The notes: a model not told the origin generated them from the letters alone. DNA of 61,039 bases from a candidate division WOR-3 bacterium (GCA_039801905.1 JBDRVQ010000005.1:1-61039); one strand, 5' to 3'. Shown: positions 16,147 to 24,240, counted from the first letter of the stretch. Made by a program: numbers and translations.

Positions 16147-17324
16147 CTTCTCATTCTCGCCTTTAATTTTTCGGTCTTCTCCCAACTCATTCTTAATATA
16201 TCATCATAAGAAAATCTCTTCTTACCATCTTCAAAAACCACCAGCCTCTCGGTGCAACAATAACAAGGATCAACCGCGGCTAAGGTAAGAGCGGCATCGG
16301 CAATGGAATAACCAACACAGGCGTATTCATTAGAGGCGATATTCATATAACTCGGCGCCCGTATCTTATGTCTTAAAGGAAAATTGCCCCCGGATGTTCG
16401 TACATAATGGAAAACCTCGCCGCGCGGGGCTTCGGTTCTACCAATCCCTTCTCCGGGTGGTATCTCATCAATCTTAGTTTCAATCTCTCCTTTGGGTAAA
16501 TCCTTTAAGCATCCCCTAATTATTTTTATTGACTCAAAACATTCCAAAAGCCTCACCTTCGCCTTGGCTAAAACATCCCCCTCTTCAAAAACGACAATAT
16601 CCCAGGCAACTCGGTCATAAGCAGCGTGAGGGTCATCTTTACGAACGTCAATTGCCAAACCTGAAGCCCGAGCGGTTGGTCCAACTACTCCGTAATCAAT
16701 CGCCACCTCTTTGGGTAAAACCCCAACTCCTTCCAAACGCGCCCGAATTACCGGGTCATCTAAGATCGCCTTGGTAAACATCCCAACTGCCTTCTCCACT
16801 TCGTTTAAGCTCTTCTCCATAACTAGGATGTGTTCATCTTTAATATCCCAACGGACCCCACCAACCTTATTCATCGCGTAATGATTCCGGTTTCCGGTAA
16901 TCATCTCAAAGATATCTAAAACCAACTCCCGATATTTCCAAGCCCACATCCAGACCGTATTGTAACCAATGAAATGTCCCGCCAAACCAAGCCAGAGGAG
17001 ATGGGAATGAATCCTTTCCAACTCGTGATTGATTGTCCGGATATATTTCGCCCTCTCCGGCACTTCAATCTTTCCCGCATCTTCAACCGCCTGGACGAAA
17101 GCCAGAGGATGGGAATTGGAACAGATACCACAAATTCTTTCTACTAAATAAGGAATCTGCTCGTAGGTCATTTTTTGCGATAGAAACTCATGCCCCCGGT
17201 GATTGTAGCCAATATTTATCTCCAAGGCAACAACCTTCTCCCCCTCCACAATCAACTTAAAAAATTCCGGTTCCTCTTGCAAGGGATGATAAGGTCCGAT
17301 GGGAATTATTCTCCGATTATTCAT
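16143..17324 (-). CDS. Group 4 [NiFe] hydrogenase large subunit (NuoD-like)
   Basis: 393 residues. The L1 motif RICGIC supplies C65 and C68 and the L2 motif DPCYCCTER supplies C354 and C357, so all four NiFe ligands are kept. That supports a true hydrogenase rather than a Mbs/Mbx-type or complex I subunit that has lost them. C356 is an extra cysteine between the ligands. The N-terminus (IPIGPYHPLQEEPEFFKL) is typical of Ech/Mbh/Hyc large subunits. It is expected to make or use H2 on the cytoplasmic face of the membrane arm. It overlaps the NuoC-like gene by 8 bp. Confidence 0.92.
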   Translation of the reverse strand: MNNRRIIPIGPYHPLQEEPEFFKLIVEGEKVVALEINIGYNHRGHEFLSQKMTYEQIPYLVERICGICSNSHPLAFVQAVEDAGKIEVPERAKYIRTINHELERIHSHLLWLGLAGHFIGYNTVWMWAWKYRELVLDIFEMITGNRNHYAMNKVGGVRWDIKDEHILVMEKSLNEVEKAVGMFTKAILDDPVIRARLEGVGVLPKEVAIDYGVVGPTARASGLAIDVRKDDPHAAYDRVAWDIVVFEEGDVLAKAKVRLLECFESIKIIRGCLKDLPKGEIETKIDEIPPGEGIGRTEAPRGEVFHYVRTSGGNFPLRHKIRAPSYMNIASNEYACVGYSIADAALTLAAVDPCYCCTERLVVFEDGKKRFSYDDILRMSWEKTEKLKARMRR

Positions 17325-17742
17325 AATCCCTTCTCAAAGGAAACTTATCCTTTGGCCAATCCTCCGCCGTTAAAAGAGGAACGAGATTGGGATGACCAAT
17401 AAACTCAACCCCCAATAGTTCCCAAATCTCCCGCTCAATCCAAGAAGCGGCCTTAGTAATATCCGAGATGGTATCAACCTTTGGCTTTGCCTTATCAAGA
17501 AAAACCTTCACTGTCCAGTAAGTACCGGTCTTATCTTCTGAAAAGTGATAAAGAATCTCAATCCCATCTCGGCTATCAATCCCGGTGATGATTGATAACC
17601 TTAAACCTCTCTCCTTAAATAAAAATTGGGCTATTTCTCTAATTTTTTCTTTCCCAATTGTGATATAAAAGCGCCGGGGAGAATGTTGGAAGATTTCTAC
17701 CTCGGGAAATCTCTCTCTTATCTCTCTCTCTAATTCTCTCAT
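17317..17742 (-). CDS. Hydrogenase NuoC-like (30 kDa) subunit
   Basis: 141 residues, the length of EchD/MbhK-type subunits. The C-terminal half has ASWIEREIWELLGVEFIGHP and the ending KFPLRRDYE, conserved in NuoC (Complex1_30kDa). It is a structural subunit next to the large subunit. ATGA overlap with the small-subunit gene. Confidence 0.9.
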   Translation of the reverse strand: MRELEREIRERFPEVEIFQHSPRRFYITIGKEKIREIAQFLFKERGLRLSIITGIDSRDGIEILYHFSEDKTGTYWTVKVFLDKAKPKVDTISDITKAASWIEREIWELLGVEFIGHPNLVPLLTAEDWPKDKFPLRRDYE

Positions 17743-18155
17743 AATTTACTTAATGCTTTAACCACCCCAGCAATGATCGCTTCGGGTTTGGGCGGACAAC
17801 CCGGAATATAGACATCAACCGGTAGGTGCCGGTCATAAGGTCCAACCACATTATAAGAGTCCTTAAACATATGGCAATCGCAGGCGCAGGTTCCTACCGC
17901 AATCACCAGGCAGGGCTTTGGTGTCTGCTCGTAAACCCGCAATACCCTCGGCAGACTCTTCCGATTTAATACCCCAGTAACTAAAAGGGCATCAGCGTGC
18001 CGCGGAGAACCGACTAAAACTATCCCAAACCTTTCCACATCAAAACGGGGAGTTAAAACATCAAGGATTTCAATATCACAGTTATTGCAAGAGGCCGCTG
18101 CCACATGGAAAACCCAAGGCGATTTCTTCAATCCCCAAACTCTTAAATCCTTCAT
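17739..18155 (-). CDS. Group 4 hydrogenase small subunit (NuoB-like)
   Basis: 138 residues. C23 and C26 (ASCNNCDIE), C90 (VGTCACDC) and C120 (PGCPPKPE) form the proximal 4Fe-4S site of the NuoB/EchC/MbhJ family. It carries electrons between the ferredoxin-like subunits and the NiFe centre. ATGA overlap with the NuoH-like gene upstream and with the NuoC-like gene downstream. Confidence 0.93.
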   Translation of the reverse strand: MKDLRVWGLKKSPWVFHVAAASCNNCDIEILDVLTPRFDVERFGIVLVGSPRHADALLVTGVLNRKSLPRVLRVYEQTPKPCLVIAVGTCACDCHMFKDSYNVVGPYDRHLPVDVYIPGCPPKPEAIIAGVVKALSKL

Positions 18156-19054
18156 AATCTGTTAAATGCTAAAATCACTGCTACCACTCCTAAAAGACCT
18201 AAAATAATCCAAAAGAATTTCAATGCCTGGTCAATCCGTAATCGGGGGTTGGTATTTTTTAGAAGAATTAATAAAACGAGAATAAATAAAAACTTCAAAA
18301 TCACCCAGGGAGTCTTTATTCCGCCCCAGAAGAGAATAATAAGAAAAATTGGTAGGAGGAAAAGGAGTGCGGCCCGCATCAACTTAAAAAATAAAAGTGA
18401 TACCCCGGAATACTCCAAGAGCGGACCAGCCATAATCTCTTGCTCCGCCTCGGGGATGTCAAAGGGGACAAACCCTAACTTTGCCTGAACGGAAAAGAGG
18501 GCGATGATAAAAGCTAACACTCCCGAGAGGGAATAGAGAATCGGACCAAAATTCTCCTGGTAGAGAAGAATCTGAGAAATTTTGATGCTCCCTGATTTTA
18601 TCACTGGAACTAAAAGCGCCAAAAGGAAAGGCAACTCATAACCGAAATATAAGGTCATCTCTCTTGAGGCGCCAACTGCCGAAAGTGGATTTTTGGAAGA
18701 ACTCCCTCCGATGATGATGGCAATTGGCGGTAAGGCAAAGAGATAGATAATGACGATTAAATCGCCGGTAAAGGAGAATTGACTACTCAATAAGATAACA
18801 CCGGCAATTATCACCCCGACTAAACCCAAAAGAGGACTGAAAAGAAATAGAAACTTTGGCGCGCCATTCGGTACTAAGGTCTCTTTTAATAAAAGTTTTA
18901 AGGCATCGGCATAGGGTTGATAAATAGGAGGTCCTTTTCGCCACTGGATCCGGGCGGTTACTTTTCGGTCAATCCAAGTGAGAAAAAGTCCGAAGAGAAC
19001 CATAAAGAGAAAACCAGGGAAGATTAAGAAGTTAAATAAAGCCTTCAATATCAT
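18152..19054 (-). CDS. Hydrogenase membrane anchor (NuoH/MbhM-like)
   Basis: 300 residues with about 8 helices. DRKVTARIQWRKGPPIYQP near residue 30 and FVPFDIPEAEQEIMAGPLLEYSG in the second half are the NuoH/HycD hallmarks lining the quinone-site-like cavity that couples redox to ion movement. The ATG at 19054 overlaps the ferredoxin stop as ATGA; the frame is open to a TTG at 19066. Confidence 0.93.
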   Translation of the reverse strand: MILKALFNFLIFPGFLFMVLFGLFLTWIDRKVTARIQWRKGPPIYQPYADALKLLLKETLVPNGAPKFLFLFSPLLGLVGVIIAGVILLSSQFSFTGDLIVIIYLFALPPIAIIIGGSSSKNPLSAVGASREMTLYFGYELPFLLALLVPVIKSGSIKISQILLYQENFGPILYSLSGVLAFIIALFSVQAKLGFVPFDIPEAEQEIMAGPLLEYSGVSLLFFKLMRAALLFLLPIFLIILFWGGIKTPWVILKFLFILVLLILLKNTNPRLRIDQALKFFWIILGLLGVVAVILAFNRL

Positions 19055-19527
19055 ACCCGCCGCCAATAAGGAGAACGGGCACTAAACCGCACCCCAACCT
19101 TTTCTTTGGTAATCTCTTCTTCGGTCAGAAAACGCAACGCTCCCGTCGGACAGGTTGCCACACAGCGCGGACCATCCGGTCGGTCCCGGCACCAATCGCA
19201 CTTGGGGGAAATATGTCGCAAAAGTCTCTCTTCCATTACCCCAAAAGGACAAGCCAATATACACGAAGAACAACCAACACATTCAAAACTACTCTGGAAG
19301 ATAACTCCCTTCTCTTCATCCCTTCTTATCACCCCGAAAGGGCATGCCTTCTGGCACAGGGCTTCTTCGCACTGCCGACAGGGGGAAGGGAGAAATGCTT
19401 CCTTCATCGGAATTCCTACTTCGGAATGACGGATCCGCCTTTCATCCCAGAAACGTGCGGCACAGGCAGACTCGCAAGAGCGACAACCAATACATAAGTC
19501 TAAATCAAGAATTATTTTTCTTTCCAT
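19051..19527 (-). CDS. HycB/CooF-like polyferredoxin
   Basis: 158 residues with four cysteine groups (CIGCRSCESAC, CRQCEEALCQKAC, CVGCSSCILAC and CDWCRDRPDGPRCVATC), i.e. up to four 4Fe-4S clusters as in HycB, CooF and DmsB-type electron carriers. By position it links the molybdopterin-family and HydB/HydG-like proteins to the membrane hydrogenase. It overlaps the preceding gene by 16 bp. Confidence 0.9.
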   Translation of the reverse strand: MERKIILDLDLCIGCRSCESACAARFWDERRIRHSEVGIPMKEAFLPSPCRQCEEALCQKACPFGVIRRDEEKGVIFQSSFECVGCSSCILACPFGVMEERLLRHISPKCDWCRDRPDGPRCVATCPTGALRFLTEEEITKEKVGVRFSARSPYWRRV

Positions 19528-20987
19528 ATCTTAGCCAAAGTAGGTCTCAGTATAATCTCTCTCAACCGCCTGTCAATAATCATTTCAAAAAGTCTCCTCA
19601 CCTTAAAATTAGCCAAAGAGACATAAGCAAAACCCGGGAAAATACCTTCTTTTATTTTAACCTGTAATCTAACCTTTTCCTCTCCTACCAAAACCCAATC
19701 CTTTTCTTTTATCCCCATCTTTACTGCGTCTTCTGGCGAAATCTTTATCTCTTCCCCTTTATCAAAGAAGCCTCTATACTCAATTGCCTTTTCGTCATTC
19801 AATAACCAGAGTTCTCCATTTTCCCCACTGGGTGAGAAACCACCTTCTAAGAAGCCCTCCGCCTCCTTCTTAGTCACCACTGTCTTTCTCTCCTCTATCC
19901 TTTCCCAAGCCTCCCCAAAATTCTTTTTTATCTCCCCAATAACCTCTTCTATCCCTTTTGTCCCAGAATAAGGAGGCAGTCCAGGCTTAAAGAATTTACC
20001 CCAAAAGGTTAAAATCTCCCCTTCCTTTTCTATAAGATGGGGTATGGGTAGGAGAAGGGAATTACCCTCATCAAAATTAAGGCGCCAGGGGGTGAAATAG
20101 ATGGCGTACCTGTTCTTTGGAAAAATAATTGGCGGCTCTTCACCAAAGAAAAGAAAGAGAGAGTTATCCCCTTCCTTCATCTTCTCCCAGACCTCACCAC
20201 TTCGCTTCGTTTTCTCACCTCCGACCATTTGGGAGACCGGGAGGAAATATTTCTCCCCCCCGATCCGCAAAAGGAAAAGTTGGCTGGCGAAATGTAAACC
20301 AATCGGATCAAAGAATTTTCCGGGTGGAGCATCCAAAATCAAAACTCCAGTTTTCGCCTGAGCAAAGAGAGAAAATATCTTCTCTTTTCCCTCCCTTAAG
20401 AGGGAAACCTCCTTCCCGGGTGGAGAGAGGAGAAATTCGTCGGCGAAACCTGCTATCCGATTCGGGTAATGGTCAAGAACGAAAATCTTGGTCTTTTTCT
20501 CATATTTCCCATTGAGGACTAACTGAGCGAAAAGGGGAAATCGGGAAAATAAATCCCCAATCACCAAAATCACTTCGCTTCCTAAAAGATGCTCCCGGGA
20601 AGCAATTTTTACCCCTTCCACCAAATAGTTAGTAAAGTTCTCTAAATTGAAATGGAATAATTCTTTTGTGCCTAAAACACTCGCCAATTCCTTCACCGCT
20701 TCCCTTTCCTTTAAGGTGAGAGAACTATCAGAACAAATCACCACCTTCTCTTGGGAAAAGTTTTTCAATAATTTTATAGCCTCAAACAACGCCTCCGGCC
20801 AAGAAATCTCCTTCCCCTGCCACCGAGGTGAATACAACCTCTGAGGAGAAGACAAAATGAGGGGGAAGGCATTTCCCCGGGCACAAAGGGGACCGGAATA
20901 ATTAATTCTAGAGAAAAAGCCCGGTTTTATCTCAACCCCTAACTTACAACCGTAAGGGCATAAGGGACATATCGTTTCTTTTATCAT
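19512..20987 (-). CDS. Shortened molybdopterin-oxidoreductase-family subunit
   Basis: 491 residues. The N-terminus has a 4Fe-4S motif C7-x2-C10-x3-C14-x20-C35 (CPLCPYGC ... CARG), as in formate dehydrogenase and NuoG. The C-terminal ~100 residues resemble the molybdopterin dinucleotide-binding domain (EIKISPEDAVKMGIKEKDWVLV). Full catalytic members are usually about 650-900 residues, and I see no obvious catalytic Cys/Sec residue region, so it may be a NuoG-like electron conduit without an active Mo/W site. ATGA overlap with hydG-like upstream. Formate dehydrogenase activity is not supported by the sequence. Confidence 0.7.
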   Translation of the reverse strand: MIKETICPLCPYGCKLGVEIKPGFFSRINYSGPLCARGNAFPLILSSPQRLYSPRWQGKEISWPEALFEAIKLLKNFSQEKVVICSDSSLTLKEREAVKELASVLGTKELFHFNLENFTNYLVEGVKIASREHLLGSEVILVIGDLFSRFPLFAQLVLNGKYEKKTKIFVLDHYPNRIAGFADEFLLSPPGKEVSLLREGKEKIFSLFAQAKTGVLILDAPPGKFFDPIGLHFASQLFLLRIGGEKYFLPVSQMVGGEKTKRSGEVWEKMKEGDNSLFLFFGEEPPIIFPKNRYAIYFTPWRLNFDEGNSLLLPIPHLIEKEGEILTFWGKFFKPGLPPYSGTKGIEEVIGEIKKNFGEAWERIEERKTVVTKKEAEGFLEGGFSPSGENGELWLLNDEKAIEYRGFFDKGEEIKISPEDAVKMGIKEKDWVLVGEEKVRLQVKIKEGIFPGFAYVSLANFKVRRLFEMIIDRRLREIILRPTLAKIWKEK

Positions 20988-21799
20988 ACGAATGGGTCTT
21001 CAATCTCCTTCACCTGTTCCCAGGTGAGAACCGGTCCATCCTGACAGATAAAATACCGACCAAGACGGCAATGGCCACACATCCCAATGGCACAGGACAT
21101 ATTCTTTTCCATTGAGAGGTAGATATCTTTTGGCGAAAACCCAACTTCTAATAACCTTTTCGTCACAAATTTCATCATAATCGGTGGTCCGCAAACTACG
21201 GAAACCGAGTTCCGCACATCGCAGGGAATCTTATCCAAAATTGTCGTCACCACCCCAACTCGCCCTTTCCAAGTGGCATCTCCAACATCAACCGTTAATA
21301 AAAGATCGCACTTCTTATAGCCGGCCCATTCCTTCAATTCCTTCTTATAGACCAAGTCCTTTGGCGTTCGGGCACCATATCTCAAATACACCTTCTTATA
21401 CTTTTCAATCTCCGCCACCAAGGCTAAAAATAGACTCCGCAGCGGTGCCAAACCGACTCCTCCCCCAACTAAAAAGACCTCTTTCTCAATAAATTTCTCT
21501 AAGGGGTAAGGCTTACCAAAAGGACCACGGAGTCCAAGTACCTCCCCTTCCTTTCGCGCAAAAAGGGCAGTTGTTACCCTCCCAACCCTCATTATCGTAA
21601 ATTCAATCTCCTCTTTTACAAAAGGGGAAGAGGAAGGAGTAAAGAATGCCTCTCCCACTCCAGGCACGGTAAGGGCAGCAAATTGGCCCGCGGCAAAAGA
21701 GAACTCCTCTTCGGGCTTGAGAACAAAGGTTTTAATATTTGGCGTCTCCTCTCTAACCGCTACGAGACGCGCCGGCTTGGGTAAAAAAGGGTTATTCAT
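20984..21799 (-). CDS. hydG: Sulfhydrogenase gamma/AsrB-like NAD(P)H-flavin reductase
   Basis: 271 residues. An FNR-type FAD domain (about 10-100) is followed by an NAD(P) domain with VGGGVGLAPLRSL (111-123) and VCGPPIMM. The C-terminal C236-x4-C241-x2-C244-x7-C252 binds a 2Fe-2S cluster as in PyrK/HydG/AsrB. In Pyrococcus sulfhydrogenase this subunit exchanges electrons with NAD(P)H. Here it sits in a membrane-bound group 4 hydrogenase operon, which suggests an NAD(P)H entry or exit. ATGA overlaps on both sides. Confidence 0.85.
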   Translation of the reverse strand: MNNPFLPKPARLVAVREETPNIKTFVLKPEEEFSFAAGQFAALTVPGVGEAFFTPSSSPFVKEEIEFTIMRVGRVTTALFARKEGEVLGLRGPFGKPYPLEKFIEKEVFLVGGGVGLAPLRSLFLALVAEIEKYKKVYLRYGARTPKDLVYKKELKEWAGYKKCDLLLTVDVGDATWKGRVGVVTTILDKIPCDVRNSVSVVCGPPIMMKFVTKRLLEVGFSPKDIYLSMEKNMSCAIGMCGHCRLGRYFICQDGPVLTWEQVKEIEDPFV

Positions 21800-22812
21800 A
21801 CTGATAACAATACCTCTCGGATATCAATCTTCGCCGGACAGACCTTATAACACCGCCCACACCCGGAACAGGAGAAGAAATTGAAGTCGTAATAGGTATT
21901 CATAAATTTACAATGAAAGCGATTCCGGAAACGCTGAAAAAATAATGGCCGGGCATTCAAACCGCCTCCCACCCGAGCGTAACTTGCCATATAACAAGTA
22001 TCCCAAACCTTCATCCGTTTGTAACCATCCTCTACTGGGAAGTCATAAAGAAGAAAGCAAAAACAAGTGGGACAGACCAAGAGACAACCAAAACATTCCA
22101 CACACCTTTTCTTCTTCTCCTCCCAAAAATCCCTCTTCTCTCTCTTCTCAATTCTTTTCGGTAAGTCGCTGGGCAGGGGGTTGGAATTAATACTAAAAAG
22201 AATCTCCTCCGCTTTCTTCCTCAACTCCTCCCTTTTTTCTAAATAACTATTTGGCGCTGGTTCAAAACTACCATATTTCACTAAACCCTCCCCTTTTTCC
22301 GTAAAGGTCTCTAAGATTAAACCCTCTTCCAGAATTGAAAGATTGCCATCAACTTCCCTTGAGCCGTGAGGGGTCAAATTTACTAAATTACAGAAACAGG
22401 TCTTTTCCGGAGTGGGACAGTCCGCAGTGAGAATTATCGTCTCTTCCATTCTTTTTTGGAAAAATGGGTCGGAGAAGTTCTTTAATAAGAAGATATTCTT
22501 ATGAACGCGTAAGGGCAAAATATCACAGGATTTAGCTCCGATTAAAATCCTATTTTTTCCCCCTTTGCTTATTCCCTTTTCTCCAAAATAAGAAGCAACC
22601 TCTTCCTGGGGAAGGAAGAAAAACTCTTTTAGGGGATTAACACTTCTAATCGCCTTAAAAACCTCTTCCTCTATTCCGAAGCCTTCATAAAGAGAGAAGA
22701 GCGTCTCCCCTTTCTCTCGATTTGTATATCTCGGGAGGAAAAGGGAAGAGCTTTCGCTCAGGCGAATAATCCAATTATTGAAATCCTCTCTCTTTATAAA
22801 ATAAAGAGGCAT
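21796..22812 (-). CDS. hydB: Sulfhydrogenase beta/AsrA-like 4Fe-4S protein
   Basis: 338 residues. GAKSCDILPLRVHKNIFL and the C-terminal clusters C237/240/243/247 and C315/318/321/325 (numbering from this start) match the HydB/AsrA family (two 4Fe-4S). It is paired with the hydG-like gene as in cytoplasmic sulfhydrogenases. The start MPLYFIKRE at 22812 is chosen because the promoter (22826-22853) lies just upstream; the frame itself is open to 22866, across the promoter. It is the first gene of the 18-gene hydrogenase operon. Confidence 0.83.
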   Translation of the reverse strand: MPLYFIKREDFNNWIIRLSESSSLFLPRYTNREKGETLFSLYEGFGIEEEVFKAIRSVNPLKEFFFLPQEEVASYFGEKGISKGGKNRILIGAKSCDILPLRVHKNIFLLKNFSDPFFQKRMEETIILTADCPTPEKTCFCNLVNLTPHGSREVDGNLSILEEGLILETFTEKGEGLVKYGSFEPAPNSYLEKREELRKKAEEILFSINSNPLPSDLPKRIEKREKRDFWEEKKKRCVECFGCLLVCPTCFCFLLYDFPVEDGYKRMKVWDTCYMASYARVGGGLNARPLFFQRFRNRFHCKFMNTYYDFNFFSCSGCGRCYKVCPAKIDIREVLLSV

Positions 22813-22825
22813 AATATAAGAATGA

Positions 22826-22853
22826 AAATTACCAAAAAAATGGAAATTGTCAA
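22826..22853 (-). promoter_or_regulatory. Main promoter of the hydrogenase-Mrp operon
   Basis: TTGACA (22848-22853), 16-bp spacer, TAATTT (22826-22831). The -10 box ends 13 nt before the ATG at 22812, leaving a leader of about 6 nt at most. The -10 is weaker than the others in the window, which would suit regulated expression, but no operator is identifiable. Confidence 0.6.
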
Positions 22854-22883
22854 TAGCAAATTGCAAGCGTTAACAGACGATGA

Positions 22884-23123
22884 CCATTTTATGGACTTAG
22901 GCCCAAGAATACTCCAAAAGCTTCTCCAAGCAGGGACTACCAATTTGATATTAAACCCTTTGAGCAAATTGATACCAAAGTTTCGGCTTCGGGTTATCCC
23001 CTACCTGATTTTAATGCTTTTATGGTTAAGGATTTTTGGCAGAGAAGGAAAAAATTACAATCCAAAGTGATTAAAGGAGGGAGTGAGGCGGACGGTATCT
23101 TTAGAGAAGATAACGCTTGCTGA
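22884..23123 (+). pseudogene. Open-frame remnant upstream of the repeat element
   Basis: 79 codons open on the plus strand between a TGA at 22881-22883 and a TGA at 23121-23123, with no start codon near the beginning. The translation (for example FYGLRPKNTPKASPSRD, KVSASGYPLPDFNAFM and FWQRRKKLQSKVIKGG) has normal residue composition and ends EDNAC. It looks like the 3' part of a lost gene. The family is not recognised. Confidence 0.3.
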
Positions 23124-23160
23124 GTTTTTGGGGTGGCCACGTCCTCTCTAGCCAAATAAG

Positions 23161-23739
23161 TTATGAAAAATCAAAGACTTATAAAAAAGGGGGAAATTTT
23201 GGTGTCAGAAATTGGGGGGTATTTCCGTTATTATTATATAGGGGGTATGGGGTTCTAACCCCGACCCCAAAAATATGAGAGAGACGATGAAGAAGATAGA
23301 GAAGAGGAAGGTGATTTTAGCCGAATGCGACCTCTCGGTTAATCTTAACCTTACCGGAGGAGATAGGTATGGAAAGAGATTTACAAATAGGCGAAAAATT
23401 AGGGAGGTATTACTGAAGAGTTAGCCATTATCCAAAAATGGGGGTTAGGTCATAAGAATTATAGAGAATAGGAGGGGTATTCCTTTATAAAATTGGGGGA
23501 AGCATACAGGGGATGGTATCAGGGACCTAATGAGAAGTTTAACCTGCGGTCTAATAACTATTCTAATCTGAGGGGTAAATGAGATTCTAAAAGGGAAAAT
23601 AAGAGGAGAGATAATAATGGGGGTAATGAGAAATCAAATTGGAGATTTAATTGGGGGTCTAATTGGAGATTTAACCGGAAATTTAATTGCGGGGCAAACG
23701 GAAAGCGTAATTAAATGCCTAAGTGAAGGCTCAATAGAG
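23161..23739 (+). repeat. Dispersed intergenic element, copy 1
   Basis: Three conserved parts in order. Block A (23161-23250): AAAAATCAAA, GGTGTCAGAAA, GGGGGGTATTTCCGT, TATTATATAG. Block B (about 23395-23523): GGGAGGTATTACT, GGAGGGGT, TTTATAAAAT and GCATACAGGGGATGGTATC. Block C (23524-23739): 18 diverged 12-mers in strict register (GATTTAATTGGG, GGTCTAATTGGA, GATTTAACCGGA). The same order and orientation occur at 45.3 and 60.4 kb. Translated in one plus frame, block B reads YRGWYQGPNEKFNLRSN before a stop. The array ends 14 bp before the fur -35 box. Confidence 0.75.
23275..23424 (+). CDS. Possible 49-residue small protein inside the repeat element
   Basis: ATG at 23275 and a stop at 23422-23424. 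It starts MRETMKKIEKRKVILAEC and ends REVLLKS, and lies about 35 bp after a TATTATATAG block resembling a -10 box. The equivalent position of the 60.4-kb copy has a different 34-codon ORF (MKKLKEVIKVSDWVL...), so conservation is weak. It is too short to judge; it may be chance. Confidence 0.2.
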   Translation: MRETMKKIEKRKVILAECDLSVNLNLTGGDRYGKRFTNRRKIREVLLKS

Positions 23740-23752
23740 AAGCGCCTTGAGG

Positions 23753-23780
23753 TTGACCTTTTCTCAAACTCCTTTATAAT
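23753..23780 (+). promoter_or_regulatory. Leaderless promoter of fur-feoA-feoB
   Basis: TTGACC (23753-23758), 16-bp spacer, TATAAT (23775-23780), then AACCATT and the ATG at 23788. The transcript should begin at or within a base or two of the start codon. Confidence 0.8.
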
Positions 23781-23787
23781 AACCATT

Positions 23788-24240
23788 ATGAAAATGAAAT
23801 GCAATTTCAAAATGAAGGAAAGCGGAACTTCCTTAGAAAATCTCTTGAAAAGGGAAGGGAAGAAGAATTCCACCAAGCGAAATCTCATCATCAATTCCTT
23901 TTTGCTTGATGACCGCCACTATTCGGTTGAGGAACTCCACCAGCGAGTCAAAGAACTAAATCCCAAAATTAGTCTTTCTACTGTCTATCGCACCCTAAAA
24001 TTACTTACCGCCTGGGGTTTGGCTTACGAAAGACGCTTTGACGAAAAAAATATCCGCTTTGAACCCGCCCACCAAGCAGAACACCACGACCACCTCGTCT
24101 GCCTGAAATGCGGAGAGATTCTTGAGTTTAAAGACCCCCGCATTGAAAAACTTCAGGAAAGAGTAGCCAAAAGATATAAGTTTGCGGTCTTACGCCACAA
24201 ATTGGAACTTTACGGTTATTGCCGGAGGTGCCAAAGATGA
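23788..24240 (+). CDS. fur: Fur-family metal-responsive repressor
   Basis: 150 residues. The winged-helix domain (about 25-95) includes SVEELHQRVKEL and STVYRTLKLLTAWGL. The C-terminal dimer/metal domain has HHDHLVCLKCGEI and a final YCRRC pair, so both CxxC pairs of a structural zinc site are present. It leads the feoA-feoB operon, so iron-dependent control of ferrous uptake is the natural inference. The reading frame stays open upstream to 23617 through the 12-bp array, but the promoter at 23753-23780 fixes this ATG. Confidence 0.9.
   Translation: MKMKCNFKMKESGTSLENLLKREGKKNSTKRNLIINSFLLDDRHYSVEELHQRVKELNPKISLSTVYRTLKLLTAWGLAYERRFDEKNIRFEPAHQAEHHDHLVCLKCGEILEFKDPRIEKLQERVAKRYKFAVLRHKLELYGYCRRCQR

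Noticed and set aside
19512-20987. Formate dehydrogenase catalytic subunit
   Set aside because: The protein is far too short and the catalytic region is not visible, so formate use cannot be claimed.
22822-23070. 82-residue plus-strand ORF
   Set aside because: It overlaps the hydrogenase promoter, has a composition typical of an off-frame translation, and a more protein-like frame exists in the same place.
23617-23787. N-terminal extension of Fur
   Set aside because: A consensus promoter lies between the array and the family start, and Fur proteins do not carry such a repeat.
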